Numbered from the stretch's first letter, positions 1-26,324 are shown. The stretch is 64,000 nt of DNA from Osedax fenrisi (GCA_964019155.1 OZ025241.1:61399198-61463197); one strand, 5' to 3'. Made by a program: numbers and translations. Notes: a model not told the origin generated them from the sequence alone.

Positions 1-12902
<12,902 letters not shown>

Positions 12903-13237
12903 AACTTGATAACGAAGATCTATTCATTTAGAAACATATTTTAATATAATGTCTAAAAAACATTATCCATTGAATCCAAATTAATTACCTTTCACATTCG
13001 ATGAATATATTATTCATGTCTATTATTTTTACTTTATATATATACATTTATATATATATATTAATGATTAATTTTTATATTTTAATAAAATACTGCTGAT
13101 TTCATTTGATCAATTGAGTTAATATAAATATAAACAAATATAACAGTTATACCATTAAAATTGGTTCACTTTATAAGCAATAAATAACATAGAAAAGATC
13201 TATCGAGAAGGATAACTATCGAGAATCACTACTACTA

Positions 13238-16200
13238 CTACCACATAAAACGTTGCAGGTCCGAGTTATTAGGCCACGTGAATGGTTTATACAAGAACAG
13301 ATACATAGTGACGGCATTAATCGCAGCGTTACTGATCAACTCTACGAAACAATGCGACATTTTACTGTAGGTATTCAGCTTGTACAGCACGTAGGGTACG
13401 ATGAAATAGCGGGGTTCAATTAACGGCGCCGGTACTAGGGTAAGGAACAGCGCCCCGACGTACAGACACGTCCACAACGAACCCCTACTGGCCGCAGAGC
13501 GCATTAGAATAACGCTAATGGCGAACGCGTACACGGGCAGTAGAGCGTAACGTATCGACCAATGGCGGAGCATCAGCCGACGCCACACGTAGAACGTGTA
13601 GTGGCGATTGTCGGCCAGTAAATAGCGGTGAGAGATTGTGAACTTGTTAATCGCTAATACACCTATTGAATATGAGTAAATTATATATGTATATATAAAT
13701 ATGTGATATATAGAAATATATAATATATAGTTTATGTTAGGTAAACAATAAACAAAAATATGGAAGAAAAATAGATATGAATTGATACCCAAATCGACAT
13801 GGTACAAAAATTAACATTTACATTTAATAACAAAACGCCTTGGTTTATGCATGACGAATATAGATAGATAATATTTTATATATATAGGTATATATAAAAT
13901 TAAATTATGTTGAAATTATTTGTATAGTATATGATCACGATTAAATTATATATATAAATATTAAATTAAAGAATATAAAAACCTGCAATAAGTAGCAAAC
14001 TGATGACGTAACGCCGTTTGAATAACAACTGTACGAAGTATTTCAGGTTATCCTTGCTTATAAACGACGTTACCGAGAATACCATTACATACACAGAGAA
14101 GTAGAACAGTTGTACTAGGTGCAGCGATACAGTGTGATCCTCCTTAGCTCCTGATTATGGAATATACATACTACATAAGCAGTGTGGCCAATAGTGACTA
14201 GAAATAGACGGTAGCAATGTACTCGCATCTAATTTTAAATTATTATAATGTAATTATGTATTACTTATGGCTTAGTTATTTACATTTACAACAATTTAAG
14301 TTTATCGTTAGCAATAGAATTATCTTTTATAATTTGTGATTGTATTCATAGTTAGATTGATTAGTTTATTAGATATGTAGTGTTTATTAAGCTGCCTTCA
14401 CAGCAAAAAAGTAGCCGGATTATCTGGCACATATTTATCACGGATGAAGTATATTAAGTTAAGTTTACATTGTAAATTATAACATACAACATGCATTACA
14501 TCATAGTTAACTAACCTACTGTTATGGATCCATTAATGTATACGAAGACAACGAAAAGCATGCCCACAATTAGATAAGGCATTCCAACTCTTATAGATTG
14601 AAAAATTAGACTTTTCATTTTCGCAATATCTTTATATTTCAGTTCTAATTTGTGTTCTTTATTATCTGTTATATGTTAGAATTATATATTTCAATTACAT
14701 CGTAAAACTGAGTATAATCAAGGACAGGACATATGCTAACACATATTTATTGAAACTTTTATTAACCACCGAGTGATTTTATCGTATGATTGCATCACGC
14801 CAAGAGTACAAATGTTAATGTATACAAAAATCAATGTAAAAATTAATTTTTGAAACAATGATATCAATATGATTATACTAAATTCATAATATAGGAATTT
14901 AATACACATTATATTATTTAAAATGTTGACATAAAAAATATAAAAACATCGTTCAGTTCAAACCTAATTTATAAATAATTTGTATGTTTTAATAAAATAT
15001 TTATATAGAAATGCAAATTAAAATATGCATTTTATTTCATAATTAAATCAATATCACTGATATCTATGATTTATAGATTGAAATAAATATTTTCTATAGA
15101 ATATTATACAAAAAAAAATGTATTCATTTATATATTTTGTTATATGAATTATTTATAAATGTAAAAATAGGCTACATAGTGTTGTGAAAACGTGTAATTC
15201 AAAACTCCACCTATATTAATTTATATTTGTTATCGGAATTAAAAAAACATATTATATTTTTATCTCACTTATCACATGTAATAAAATGTAAATTATAGAT
15301 ATATATTTCATTTTTCATTTAATCAAAAATAAGTTTTCATTACATTACACTTGTATTGGTATAATATAATATCCAATTTTAAAATTTTAATTTTATTTAT
15401 GATATATATGAATTATATGATTTATATATGAATTTCAATACATTTAATTAGTTGGGAATTTAAACACATTATTTTTAATTATAATTCAGTGTTTGTAATA
15501 ACAACTATATTCATTTTAATGATTGATAATACTTATTAAATATTAAATATTAAAATAAGTTACTTCTAATTGTATTAAGTAATATTTGCTCTTACTAATA
15601 CATCTAACATTGAAGAAGTAACTACAAATACATACACTACTTTCCACACTGCTAACATTACAGAAATAGCTGTAACTACAACTACATATAATTTTACTAA
15701 TACAACTAAAGCTGAGGCTATATGAATATTGGCGAGAATTTGCAAACTTTTACGAATGATAAGATTGTTTTATAAATCAACAATATACACGTTTTTTAGA
15801 TTAACGATATTAGATTTTTGGTGAATATTCACAAATATAAACATTAGCTAGTGTGATATCGCAGTATTAACAACACCTACACCGCATAGCACTAACATTG
15901 CAGCAGCAGACGTAGGAGAGCATCACCCGCTACAAACGCCACCCAGACGACATTGGTCTGTCTACAGAGAATAGCTGCTGCCCCCACGAAGGCTGCCGTC
16001 GCGTGATTGGACGATAACGACAGCCTATAGGTCAACAGTACGGCCAGTACGCTGACCACATCGGTGTAGTAAAGGGCGGAGAAGAAGTAGAGAGTCGGGT
16101 GGGTGACCAGCGATAGGGTCTGCAGGAGTTCATGCACCTCAGACTGTTGGGGGGGGGGGGGCGTTATCATAATCGCTATGACTTGTAATCAATAGGTATG

Positions 16201-18361
16201 TGTATATGTCGTATATATTGTATATATTGTATATATATATATATAATACATATATAATTAGTTATTTTAAAAAATGCTTACGAAATATTTCCCAATATTA
16301 TATGTCAATAGATTATGCAATGTTTAAATAAATCATAATACAGTTGCGAAAAAAAAATATATATATTATAATTTATATTTGTTAATTTATTTTATATATC
16401 CTCGGTTTAAGAAAATGTGGCATTATATAGAGGTGGCAGTATATCAAGTTAAAGGGATAAGCTGTACATCTGTGACAGTTAAATATGAAGCTATATACGT
16501 TGTATGATTATATGGAGGGTCTAGATAGTAGATAGATATATATCTATATATCTGTATATACATTTATATCCAAGGGGCACTGTATATTATATATATTATT
16601 AATTTTACGTTAATATCATTTCATCCCATCCAAGATGAAGTTTTCACTTATAGCCAAATGGATATAATGACCTTTGAAGCCGCTCTCATATCAAGGCATT
16701 CATGGTTTAACGATACGCGATTATTTTTGTATACACAATTATATAATATCACTTCTAAATAGTATTTTAAGACCTATTTTATTGGTCCTGATTCAAGGAT
16801 TCAACACCAGGTCCTACTACACGTGTGTTCTACGTATTAGCTAACTGAGCTACATAGGTATTGTCTATATATATAGGTAAACCTTCCTTTGTTTCTTCAA
16901 CTTCTTCACGAGGCTATAGAGCACGACGAACACCAACGATACGAAGATCTGATTGGTGGCCCTCAGCAAATGGGCGGAGCAGAACTGCGACAGAGGCACG
17001 GACAGCGCTAGTGACACAGGCTTCAGTATCGCTAAGCTGGCGGCATAGAGTCCTGGCAGGGTTGTAATCATGGGGTCCCACTAGAGGGTAGGGTAGGGTT
17101 GTTATCATGATTAACTCTACTGTATAGAGTATATATATATAAATATTATATTTTCATAATATAACAATTTAATTATTAAATACGATACAGGAGAAATAGG
17201 CCGCCGATATATATAATAGTTCAAGTTGGGCGGTCCTACTAATATATAAGAGCCGCCCATCGATGTAAATATATGTCACTCAAGTAAATATGTTACGTTT
17301 GATTATAATCGAATAATTTCTAATAATAGTATAAATTAAAATTTAATAAAAAATAAAATGTAATAACAAATATTTACTTGTACAGTTACTATAACGGATA
17401 AAATATCGATGGATTATATTATTATACATATATAATATATTGGTTCTACTTGAAATTAAATGGGCATTATACAACTATATCGATCTAATATGTTCGTAAC
17501 ATATTCAAATTAGAATAAAATAATTTCTAATAGTATACATTAAAATGTAATAAAAAATAAAATGTATTAATAAATATTTAATTGTACAGTTACTATAAAT
17601 GATAACATATCGATGGATTATATTATTATAACTATATAATACATTGGTACTACTTGAAATTAAACGGGTATTCAAAAACTATATCGATATCATGTGTATC
17701 ATATCATATTTAAATATTCGCCCATCAATAAATATATGTCACTCAAGTAAATATGTTACACTTGATATATCATATTAGAATTATAATCGAATAATTTTTA
17801 TTAGTATAAATTAAAATATTATAAGAATATTTTAGCGTGTAAAATCAAGTGTAACATATTTACTTGAGTGCCATATATTTATTGATGGGCGTCTCTTATA
17901 TATTAGTAGGACCACCCAACTTGAACTCTTAAATATATCGGCGGCCTGCTTCTCCAGTCACCATTAAATTATTTAATATTTAATATTTAATATATATTAT
18001 TAAATAATTATTATAATTAATATAATAAATATATGTGTATATTTAGTTATATTTAAATAAACTTTATATCAAAGTAACAATGTTTTAAATATTATATATA
18101 TTTATATTACAAAATATATTATGTATTATATGAATTATTATGATTATAATATATTAAAAAATATATTAAAAATAAATTTTTAAATAAATAAATTATTGAT
18201 TAAATAACATCATTATATGATCCATTGCAATATCTTTGAGCTTGTGGTATGTGAAATATTTCATCCATGTAAGGTTTAGATAACACATTATTAAACTTAA
18301 TAAATATACTGAAGGTAAAGATTGAAAATATTGAATATGTTATTAAACAAGTAATAATCAT
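13238..18361 (-). CDS. ALG10: ALG10, dolichyl-P-glucose alpha-1,2-glucosyltransferase
   Basis: ALG10 is the multi-pass ER enzyme that adds the third, terminal glucose to the dolichol-linked Glc2Man9GlcNAc2 precursor before oligosaccharyltransferase acts. Six exons on the minus strand: 18361-18209, 17080-16883, 16143-15897, 14665-14516, 14150-13983, 13662-13238 (TAG). Splice phases all agree and the product is about 446 aa, close to the family length of roughly 470. Family blocks in order: KPYMDEIFHIPQAQRYC, WDPMITTLPGLY, HPTLYFFSALYYTD, CRQTNVVWVAF, KRRYVISLLLIAG, HRYLLADNRHYTFYVWRR, EPRYFIVPYVLYKLN and the C-terminal WPNNSDLQRFMW. I chose the ATG at 18361 because it leaves one hydrophobic segment before KPYMDEIFH, as in known ALG10; an ATG at 18472 in the same frame would add a charged 37-residue leader. 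Exon 3 follows an unusual C-run in its acceptor tract. The gene is convergent with the copine, about 335 bp between stops. No disabling mutation seen. Confidence 0.95.
15577..15725 (+). other. Thr/Asn-rich short open frame in an ALG10 intron
   Basis: On the strand opposite ALG10 an open stretch of about 46 codons is dominated by Thr (it includes EVTTNTYTTFHTANITEI and ends KAEAI-stop). It has no start codon of its own and no splice partner I can find. It could be a fragment of a mucin-like or transposon sequence, or chance. Confidence 0.3.
16612..16861 (-). mobile_element. tRNA-derived SINE, copy 2 (ALG10 intron)
   Basis: Minus-strand head TATGTAGCTCAGTTAGCTAA (A box), then GGTGTTGAATCC (degenerate B box). 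The body is the same as the copies at 8652 and 26333. It ends next to the ALG10 exon edge at 16883, on the same strand as ALG10. Confidence 0.78.
17188..17957. mobile_element. Long-TIR DNA element in ALG10 intron 1
   Basis: Ends CAGGAGAAATAGGCCGCCG and, reversed, CTGGAGAAGCAGGCCGCCG continue as inverted repeats for about 110-130 bp (including AGTTCAAGTTGGG and GTCACTCAAGTAAATATGTT). The middle holds two tandem copies of a segment of about 240 bp (from about 17280 and 17510). Target duplication is not clear. Superfamily undetermined. Confidence 0.8.
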
Positions 18362-18515
18362 TTCTAAAATTTTAAAAATATACAACTCATCAATGTCCTT
18401 TCTATTTATATTTAAAATACAAAGATATTTAATGAGGATTACAAGGAGTTTTAAATATTTGGATTTTAACATTTGTATGTATATAAAATATAGATTTATT
18501 TTTTAACATATTGTA

Positions 18516-18554
18516 TCAATACCTCATATAACCTCTAGTTTGTAGAAGGTATTG
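18516..18554. mobile_element. Micro-palindrome, ACCTCC-type, decayed
   Basis: Starts CAATACCTCATATAACCTCT and ends AGAAGGTATTG, matching the subfamily at 61027. The flanking 7-mers attgtat and gttttat agree at 5 of 7 positions, so this copy is probably old. Confidence 0.5.
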
Positions 18555-19242
18555 GTTTTATTTTGTATTTAGAATATGGATATATATTTGTATAAACTAT
18601 AAATCTATAATATAGCATAAACGTTAAGCATAGTCGACGATCGTGATATTTTAACATATATTATACTTGAACTAACTGAAAAAATCGTATTTCTACCATA
18701 TAAATAGTTATAAAATTCATAACTAGCTACTCAACAAGGCTGTATGCCATAACATAAATTTTTGAAAATATTTTCTAAACTATAAGATAATATATTAATT
18801 CCTTTAAATTATTTGGTATATACCATTCCTTAATTGCTATTATTATTAGCTCGTTTTTATCCTGATTATTCATATTATACTTTTTTCTGACATTGGAATA
18901 CCTAAAAATGGTAACCTCCCTTGTAAAAATGGTTACTCTTACTACTATTAAGCCGTATTCCACCTTTAACCATACTAATAATATATGTTTTACATTATCC
19001 TCGTGTGTTTTGGAATAGGCCAAAACATTATTTAAGTAGCTTACCATAAACTTATAAAGCTCGTCCCCAGAGAGATTATACATAAGTATCTAGAATACTT
19101 CTGTCGCGTTGACCAAACCAATAGAATCCTAGTCACCTTTTATAAACCTCATGGTGAACCAAATGCCGTTTTAAGCTGGTACTACACGTCAATTTGTACT
19201 TGCGTATAAGCATGGCTTCCTTTAGCTAAAGGAGGCCATGGT

Positions 19243-20766
19243 CAGAGTATCTATTTATCAGAGTATATGGTACAGTATCTATTAAGGCAAAAAATCAGTA
19301 TCGTAGATACATTTGTATTTGTATTTGTATCTATTATAAAAATTAAAAAAGTATTTGTAATCGTATCTATTAGTCATAAATAGTATCTACGATACGTATC
19401 TACTAAGACAATTAGTTAAACAGATACATTTTATTAAATAATATATCATTTGGTTATTATATTTATTTTATATCAATATTTTATAATATCATTTTATAAA
19501 TTAATTTTAATATATATATATACATTATATATATATTTTTTAATAAAATATCTTTTGTTAATATTGAAATTAATTCATTGTTAAAAATTATGATATATCA
19601 ATTATAGTTATTTATTCTCAAAAACCATTATATACATTTATTGAAAACAAACACATTACTTTGATAATATATTTTATATAATAATTGATTTATAATTCAA
19701 AATTATATATTATATAGAAATATAAAATCATTTTAATAAATATGATAATTCTAAATAATAATAATTAATAATATATTAATAATTAATTTTTTGTATATTT
19801 GATAATTTACTATATTCATGTTTAACATTCGAAAGTAAAGGTCGCTGAGTATTTTTAGTTGACAAATAGTATATTATAATAATGTATTTATAATATGTAA
19901 TAGCTATAGCTATTATAATAGTCTACTTTAAGATGACATAAACGCTGGTACACTAAAATATTCATCGGGGGCATAATTAAATGTTAATAAATATAAATAA
20001 ATGTATTCTATATCATCTATTGTAGAACACGTTATAATGTGTAAATATTTAATATTTCATTTTAAAGGAGGTATCCTACTAGCAGTATTTCCGGAAATAA
20101 TATCCTGATTTATTTGTAGAAAGTTATTTTCTAAGTTAACTACAATTTTAGTGGATTACCATCTTACTTTCCGGCAACTTTTCGGAAAAATAGTAATTTT
20201 AAAGGGGGTATCCCATTACATATTGCTAGAAAATCACTTTCTATAAAACATATCCGGACATTATTTCCGTATAAAGGGGGTATCCAGCTATAAGATTTTC
20301 CGGCAACTTACCGGAAATATTGTAACTTTAAAACCATTTTCTATCAAGTTTTAATAGGATACCCAATAAACTTATTATATTTCAGGCAAGTTCCCGGAAA
20401 GTTAGGAGGTTTCCCATTAAAATTATAGTTAACTTTATAGAAAATAGTTTTAAAGTTAAAATACTTATAGTGGGATACCCCCTTAATATGCTTAAATGTT
20501 CCTTGATATGTACTTTCAAATCGCCATCGATGAATATATATATATATATATAAATATAATTTATATCTATATATATATATAGTATACTATATACATTGTA
20601 TATAATTATAATGTATTTGTATCTACTAAGATGTATCTACTAAGAAAATTATGTATTTGTAATTGTATCTACTATGATTTTTTTTAAAGTAATTGTAGTA
20701 GTATCTATTATAAGAAAAAAGTGTATAATTGCATTATACATTTTTCGAGTATCGTACCCAGCTCTG
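19243..20766. mobile_element. hAT-like non-autonomous element inserted in the gypsy remnant
   Basis: Begins CAGAG and ends CTCTG, flanked by perfect 8-bp duplications gccatggt (19235-19242 and 20767-20774). Subterminal regions carry many GTATCTACTA and ATTTGTA repeats in opposite orientation at the two ends. It interrupts a reverse transcriptase frame, so it is younger than the gypsy copy. It itself carries the fold-back element at 20062. Confidence 0.88.
20062..20486. mobile_element. Fold-back TTAA element, copy 1
   Basis: Repeated blocks of GGTATCC...CCGG and their complements (ends AGGAGGTATCCTAC and GTGGGATACCCCC). TTAA overlaps the left edge and follows the right edge. It shares TTTCCGGNAA and TTTTCTATCAAGTT blocks with the copy at 34268. 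Confidence 0.7.
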
Positions 20767-20779
20767 GCCATGGTATAAG

Positions 20780-20818
20780 CCAGACATCATATAAATATCG
20801 AGGTTATAGAAGGTATTG
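20780..20818. mobile_element. Micro-palindrome, ACCTCC-type, 7-bp duplication
   Basis: A 39-bp insertion; its right half is CGAGGTTATAGAAGGTATTG, the reverse of the subfamily end at 61027. It is flanked by identical gtataag (20773-20779 and 20819-20825). The left half has diverged. It interrupts the gypsy RT remnant, so it arrived after that element. Confidence 0.75.
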
Positions 20819-20972
20819 GTATAAGATTATTTAAGATCAAATCTAAATCAAATATTTTAGCACCTTCCAAATATTCCAAAGAATCATCTATTCTTGAGAT
20901 ACATAGATTACATTTTTTGCATTTAATTTACAATAGTTCACGCAAAATCTAATGTTCCTACTATAGTATTAC

Positions 20973-20989
20973 CAAAGCCCAGGGCTTTG
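20973..20989. mobile_element. 17-bp micro-palindrome, 7-bp duplication
   Basis: CAAAGCCCAGGGCTTTG is a perfect palindrome with one central base. It is flanked by identical gtattac (20966-20972 and 20990-20996). It lies in the gypsy RT remnant just upstream of the RFCVNY motif. It is too short to hold anything beyond the termini. Confidence 0.75.
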
Positions 20990-21105
20990 GTATTACTATT
21001 GTTAATAGTAATAGTATACTATTGTTTATTACTATAGGGAACTTTTATATATACTATTTGAATTAAATATTAAAATAAATGCATTTATTGAATTCAATAT
21101 ATTAC

Positions 21106-21141
21106 CAACGATTTTGCGAAGCATCCTTCGAAAAATCTTTG
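21106..21141. mobile_element. Micro-palindrome, TTTTGCGAA-type, copy 1
   Basis: Starts CAACGATTTTGCGAAG and ends CTTCGAAAAATCTTTG, flanked by identical atattac (21099-21105 and 21142-21148). Interrupts the gypsy remnant. Confidence 0.85.
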
Positions 21142-21660
21142 ATATTACCCATTTATACACCATTAAGCTATGTGTATCTTTATCGGTTCTACCTCAGTCT
21201 GAATTATCCTTCTATATGATTGTTCCACTTCATATATTGTAATTATAAATCATTCCTTTTAGCTCGATTTTTCTAATTATACCCTACATGAATATTTATA
21301 TTTTCTTATTTTCAACTACCACTTGATTAATTCCTAGTTCCTAATTAATGTAATTAATCATCGAACATATATTCATTTATAATACATACAGACCTTCTGT
21401 CATCGTTACTATAAATTTTAAGATAACATTTTAGATACCTACTTAAGAAATTTCTTAGAAAGAACATTAATGTCTCATTTCTCAATAATGTTATATCTAC
21501 CATAACATTTCAATAATTATTAATTAAATGCCACTGGTTGCTTAAGCCTTATCCTTGTGGATTCTTCTAACTTTAACCAACATCACCTTACTTTACTATA
21601 TGGAATTATCGACACGTGACTTTCAGTGTCAATAATTATTATACTACATTCACCTTCATA

Positions 21661-22711
21661 CCTATATTAACCCATGTAACCTGACATATTGAGATGGGTT
21701 TACATTTATATCTTCATTTCGTCTCTATCTCTCTCTCTATATATATGACATAATGATGTATCCTACACTTTCATAATGATAACACTTTAAACTTGTACTC
21801 TGCTTACTTTTCATATCCACCTTCAATATTTCTACCTTTCATAATGATATCTGTCTACATATACCACAATATAATTATAGTAGTATACCAATACCTCCTA
21901 TAAGGTTATAGAAGGTTATCGGAGGTTATATCCTCGAGGTTATAGGAGGTATCGTGTATCGTGTATCCTACATACTCTAGCATATCATCTCGTCCATATT
22001 ATATACTTTATCCGTACACACTATTCCAACTCTAAAACAATTTCCCTCGTCATACTCTATTGGCAATAGATTATTGCATACAAGTATAACGCCTGTTATC
22101 TTACTTCCTTTAATTAACTTCATACTTTATTACTATCTAAACGACTAATAATAAATTACTCCTCGAATCCATGTTCCTTACAGTCAATGTAAATAATGTA
22201 ACAGCAGTTTTTCCTACCCATCTACTTACTCTTTTAAACATAACCCTTATTTTAATACTTCATCTGTAACATATGTTATGATTTAACCTTTCCTCTGCTT
22301 CCTATATACCAACTTTCTTAACCTGTATACTATACAGTGTATAGCCTATACTACCCCCTGACTATATCTATTTTTAATGTCTTAAAGATAACCACCTTAT
22401 ATAATAAGACCACTCCTAGCATTGACAACTCAATTTCTCCCCCGCCACGTATATGGTATAATACATACTCCGGAGACTCATCCACTCTATACCCCAATAA
22501 TAATAATACACATTAGCTCGCAGTGGCAATCCAATCAACTACACCTGTACAATTCTCAAAGTAAACTAACTTAACGTATATGTTAAGATATACCTTAGGT
22601 TATATACCTTAGATATACCTACATCCTGTTTAGGCGGTCTCCAACCGGTTTTGTTGATGTTACATCATCAATCAAGATATAGTTAATTGTAATACGACAA
22701 CTATACATTAA
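21661..22711. other. Gene-free stretch, possible gag remnant
   Basis: AT-rich but less simple than its surroundings, continuing the minus-strand gypsy remnant upstream of the protease motif. I cannot recognise gag motifs. At 21890-21958 is a compound CAATACCTCC...GGAGGTATCG palindrome of the micro-palindrome type, with no clear duplication. Otherwise nothing supported. Confidence 0.5.
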
Positions 22712-23875
22712 GGGGGCCTGCGACGTTGCCGATAAATATAGAAATATTATAATTCACCATGTTAAAATATAGGATAAATAGGCATGGAGTATTATCATGT
22801 AATATGTTTCAATGTATTATCTATAGTAGCTAATGACCTACTTTTTTTCTATATATAGCTAATAAATAAGGTTTTATATGCAATAAAACACAATTCTATA
22901 TAAATATATACAAGTATATTATAAATTTATAATATATATATATATATATCACATATAATTATAATTTATTAGATATTATTCTAAATAATGTCATATATAT
23001 ATTTTAGGTTTATAATTATGTACAATATTTGTTTTTGTTTTTTAACCATTTGCATCCGAGCTGTTGATTTCATTAATCAATATATAAATATATTTCTATT
23101 GTAGAAGGTTTTATCAATACATATTAAATAATAAAATAGATATTAATATTTTAGTAACATCATAAAAAAACGTTACTAGTAAATTGATGTTGAAAAATAA
23201 GTAATTTTTTTTTAATATTTACAATATATACGTATATTTCAGTCTTTTAATGCCATATATATACTTTATGTTTATGTCTATGTACAATATTGTCAAAGAT
23301 TTTGCGAATCCTTAGAAAAATCTTTGATATTGTAATAATTAATTTACCTATTTACCTATGTAATTATTTCAATTGCAAGAGGTTTTATCAATAAATCGTA
23401 GCTTAAAGGTAAATAAAATGGAAAATTATACAATAATGTAATGGTTTTAATTGTTTGTATTTGAAAACAGGAAATAAACATTTGAAAGCCCCATCTATAT
23501 ATTTAATTCATAATGTAGACAAATAAATATATTTCTAAATTTTATTGAGTTTTAAAATTGTTAAAATCGATCTTATATTCATAAAATGGAATGCATTTAT
23601 AATACATAGTATTTTACAATAATTATTATTTTATTTATTTAGAAGATGACATACTATAGTATAGTAGTAGACACCTACTATATATAGTAGTTGTCATAAA
23701 ACATTGAATTTTAATAGTTATATTTCAAATTTCATCACGATTTTTTTTTGTAAATGAAAGAATTAATTATATAATATATATATATATATATTAATTAAAT
23801 AATTATATAATTATTTAATAAAATAAAAATTGATTTATATTTTTTTTAGAAAAAAACGAACGCCCCTTTAATGTA
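22712..23875. mobile_element. Candidate TTAA-flanked MITE
   Basis: Left edge TTAAGGGGGCCTGCGACG; right edge, reversed, TTAAAGGGGCGTTCG. Only about 8-10 terminal bases match, so the pairing is plausible rather than proven. The interior is AT-rich with no frame and carries the micro-palindrome at 23294. Confidence 0.45.
23294..23326. mobile_element. Micro-palindrome, TTTTGCGAA-type, copy 2
   Basis: 33 bp: starts CAAAGATTTTGCGAATCC, ends TTAGAAAAATCTTTG, flanked by identical atattgt (23287-23293 and 23327-23333). Confidence 0.88.
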
Positions 23876-24722
<847 letters not shown>

Positions 24723-25231
24723 TAACATATGTATTATAACTCGTAAATAATTAATTAAATTCAAATACAATGAAATAATATTATAAAATGATAGAAATAT
24801 TAAATATCAATCAATAACAGAATGGATACACTACTGATGCTATGGTGACATTGGAAACTAAGTTAATGACAATGTGGTTACTATAACTCATTAGTATTTC
24901 TAGTGTTATTGTGAGTCTATGAAACACCGATATTGATGGACAGATAACATTAATCGAGTTTTTAAAGTGAATCGTAGCTGCTAATAAATAGGGTATACCC
25001 TACTATATATATTGTAAGGAAAATGTCACCGAATATATGTTCAAGCACATAACATTACTGATATAGTACAATAGCATACGCTTAACATAACATAACCTTA
25101 ACATAATGATAAATAGAATAATACTTTATTGGTCAGAATTTGTCTTGATTAAAATGTCTTCCCTGTTTAAATGTTATAACAGTGTAAAGTATATAGAAGG
25201 AATATGAACGATGTAAGAAAAACATCATATA

Positions 25232-25457
25232 GGGGAAAGTAACCTAATACGGAACTTTAACAATACATTGTTTTAACATTGTATGACTCATTAATGTTAT
25301 TCAAATATTACAATATATTAATATTATATGATTATAGATAGAATTGTGATTTTAAAATTGTATTAAATCTTTTAATTCCATAGATAATGGGGGTGTCCGT
25401 ATTCGGTACCCATGTCCGAATACGGACATTCTGTGTTATAATACGGACACCCTATAG

Positions 25458-25490
<33 letters not shown>

Positions 25491-26190
25491 CTATATATAC
25501 CATGGTATATATACCACTAGATAAACTTTATATTATTGATGAATCAATCAGACAAATTACAATTACATTATTTATAATTAATTTTATGAATAATTTATTC
25601 TAATTTAATTAGTTAATAATTTATTTATTTTTATTATTTTTTAATTAATAATACAATTTAAGTATCTAAATAATACACATTTTAGATTTAGCTTTATTGG
25701 ATGTATTAATATTATAACGCACACGATTTTTATTAAAATCAGAATAGTTCATATATGAACTATTCTGAAGCATATACGCTGATTGGTTATAGGGTGTCCG
25801 ACGGACACTGTCCGTATTAAGACATATAGAGTGTCCGTATTAGGTACTTATATGACCTCTAGATATATGCTTATAACTTAATGAATATTTGATAACAAAT
25901 ATAGAAATTATATATATCATTCTTAGAATGCTTTATTTTTTAATAATATATGTTATGTTTTATATCGATACATTTATATATACTTGAGAAGGTTTTAAGT
26001 TGACATTTTTATTCATAAATTTAAAAACGTAATAAAATAATTAGTTTATTGGATATATCAGCAATATTTTGAATAATTAAAAAATAAAAAATACTTTTTT
26101 AGACTATGTATATATATTTCATGTATATGTATATTCATTAAACATTTTTTTGTAGGATTTATTGTTGCAGAGATATATCTCTGGTATACC
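25232..26190 (+). mobile_element. Dispersed element, copy A (GGGGAAA terminus)
   Basis: Begins TA|GGGGAAAGTAACCTAATAC. The whole stretch matches, in reverse orientation, 48845-49740, with shared blocks such as GTGTCCGTATT, AATCAGAATAGTTCATA, GATATATCAGCAATATTTTG and AGGATTTAT. No long open frame. The TA target and GGGGAAA end suggest a Tc1/mariner-superfamily MITE, but the right terminus is not clean. It also has an internal 28-bp palindrome (about 25738-25765) absent from copy B. Confidence 0.65.
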
Positions 26191-26324
26191 GATACATTTA
26201 AAAACTACATTTGTAGTATACTGAGCTATGACTCATTCGTTGAAGTGATTACTGACCACTGGGCAGACATACAAGTATTAGGATGCTGGAAAAATCCTAT
26301 AATATCCTATCGATAACTTTATTC

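Larger units (their letters stand above)
18720..21660 (-). pseudogene. Degraded Ty3/gypsy pol (protease-reverse transcriptase) remnant
   Basis: Minus-strand pieces in the correct order for a gypsy pol gene. A protease-like IIDTESHVSIIP lies near 21655-21610; the usual DTG/DSG triad is changed to DTE. A linker resembling the stretch before the RT fingers is near 21200. RFCVNYCKLN is near 20950-20921. The catalytic region is near 19100-18775, where the usual YxDD reads YLNN (19038-19027); NNLKEL follows. Frames are broken by several stops and shifts. The gene is split by the hAT-like insertion 19243-20766 and by micro-palindromes at 20780 and 20973. I see no integrase, RNase H or LTRs. It cannot be active; both catalytic signatures are lost. 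Confidence 0.8.

Noticed and set aside
16800..16861. tRNA gene on the minus strand
   Set aside because: A and B boxes are present but there is no cloverleaf acceptor stem, and the body continues as a dispersed repeat; it is a SINE head.
16861..17108. Other frames overlapping ALG10 exon 2
   Set aside because: Shadows of the exon coding WDPMITTLPGLY.
18775..19083. Minus-strand 102-codon frame as an independent host gene
   Set aside because: Its YLNN, YSKTHED and NNLKEL blocks place it within the gypsy reverse transcriptase remnant.
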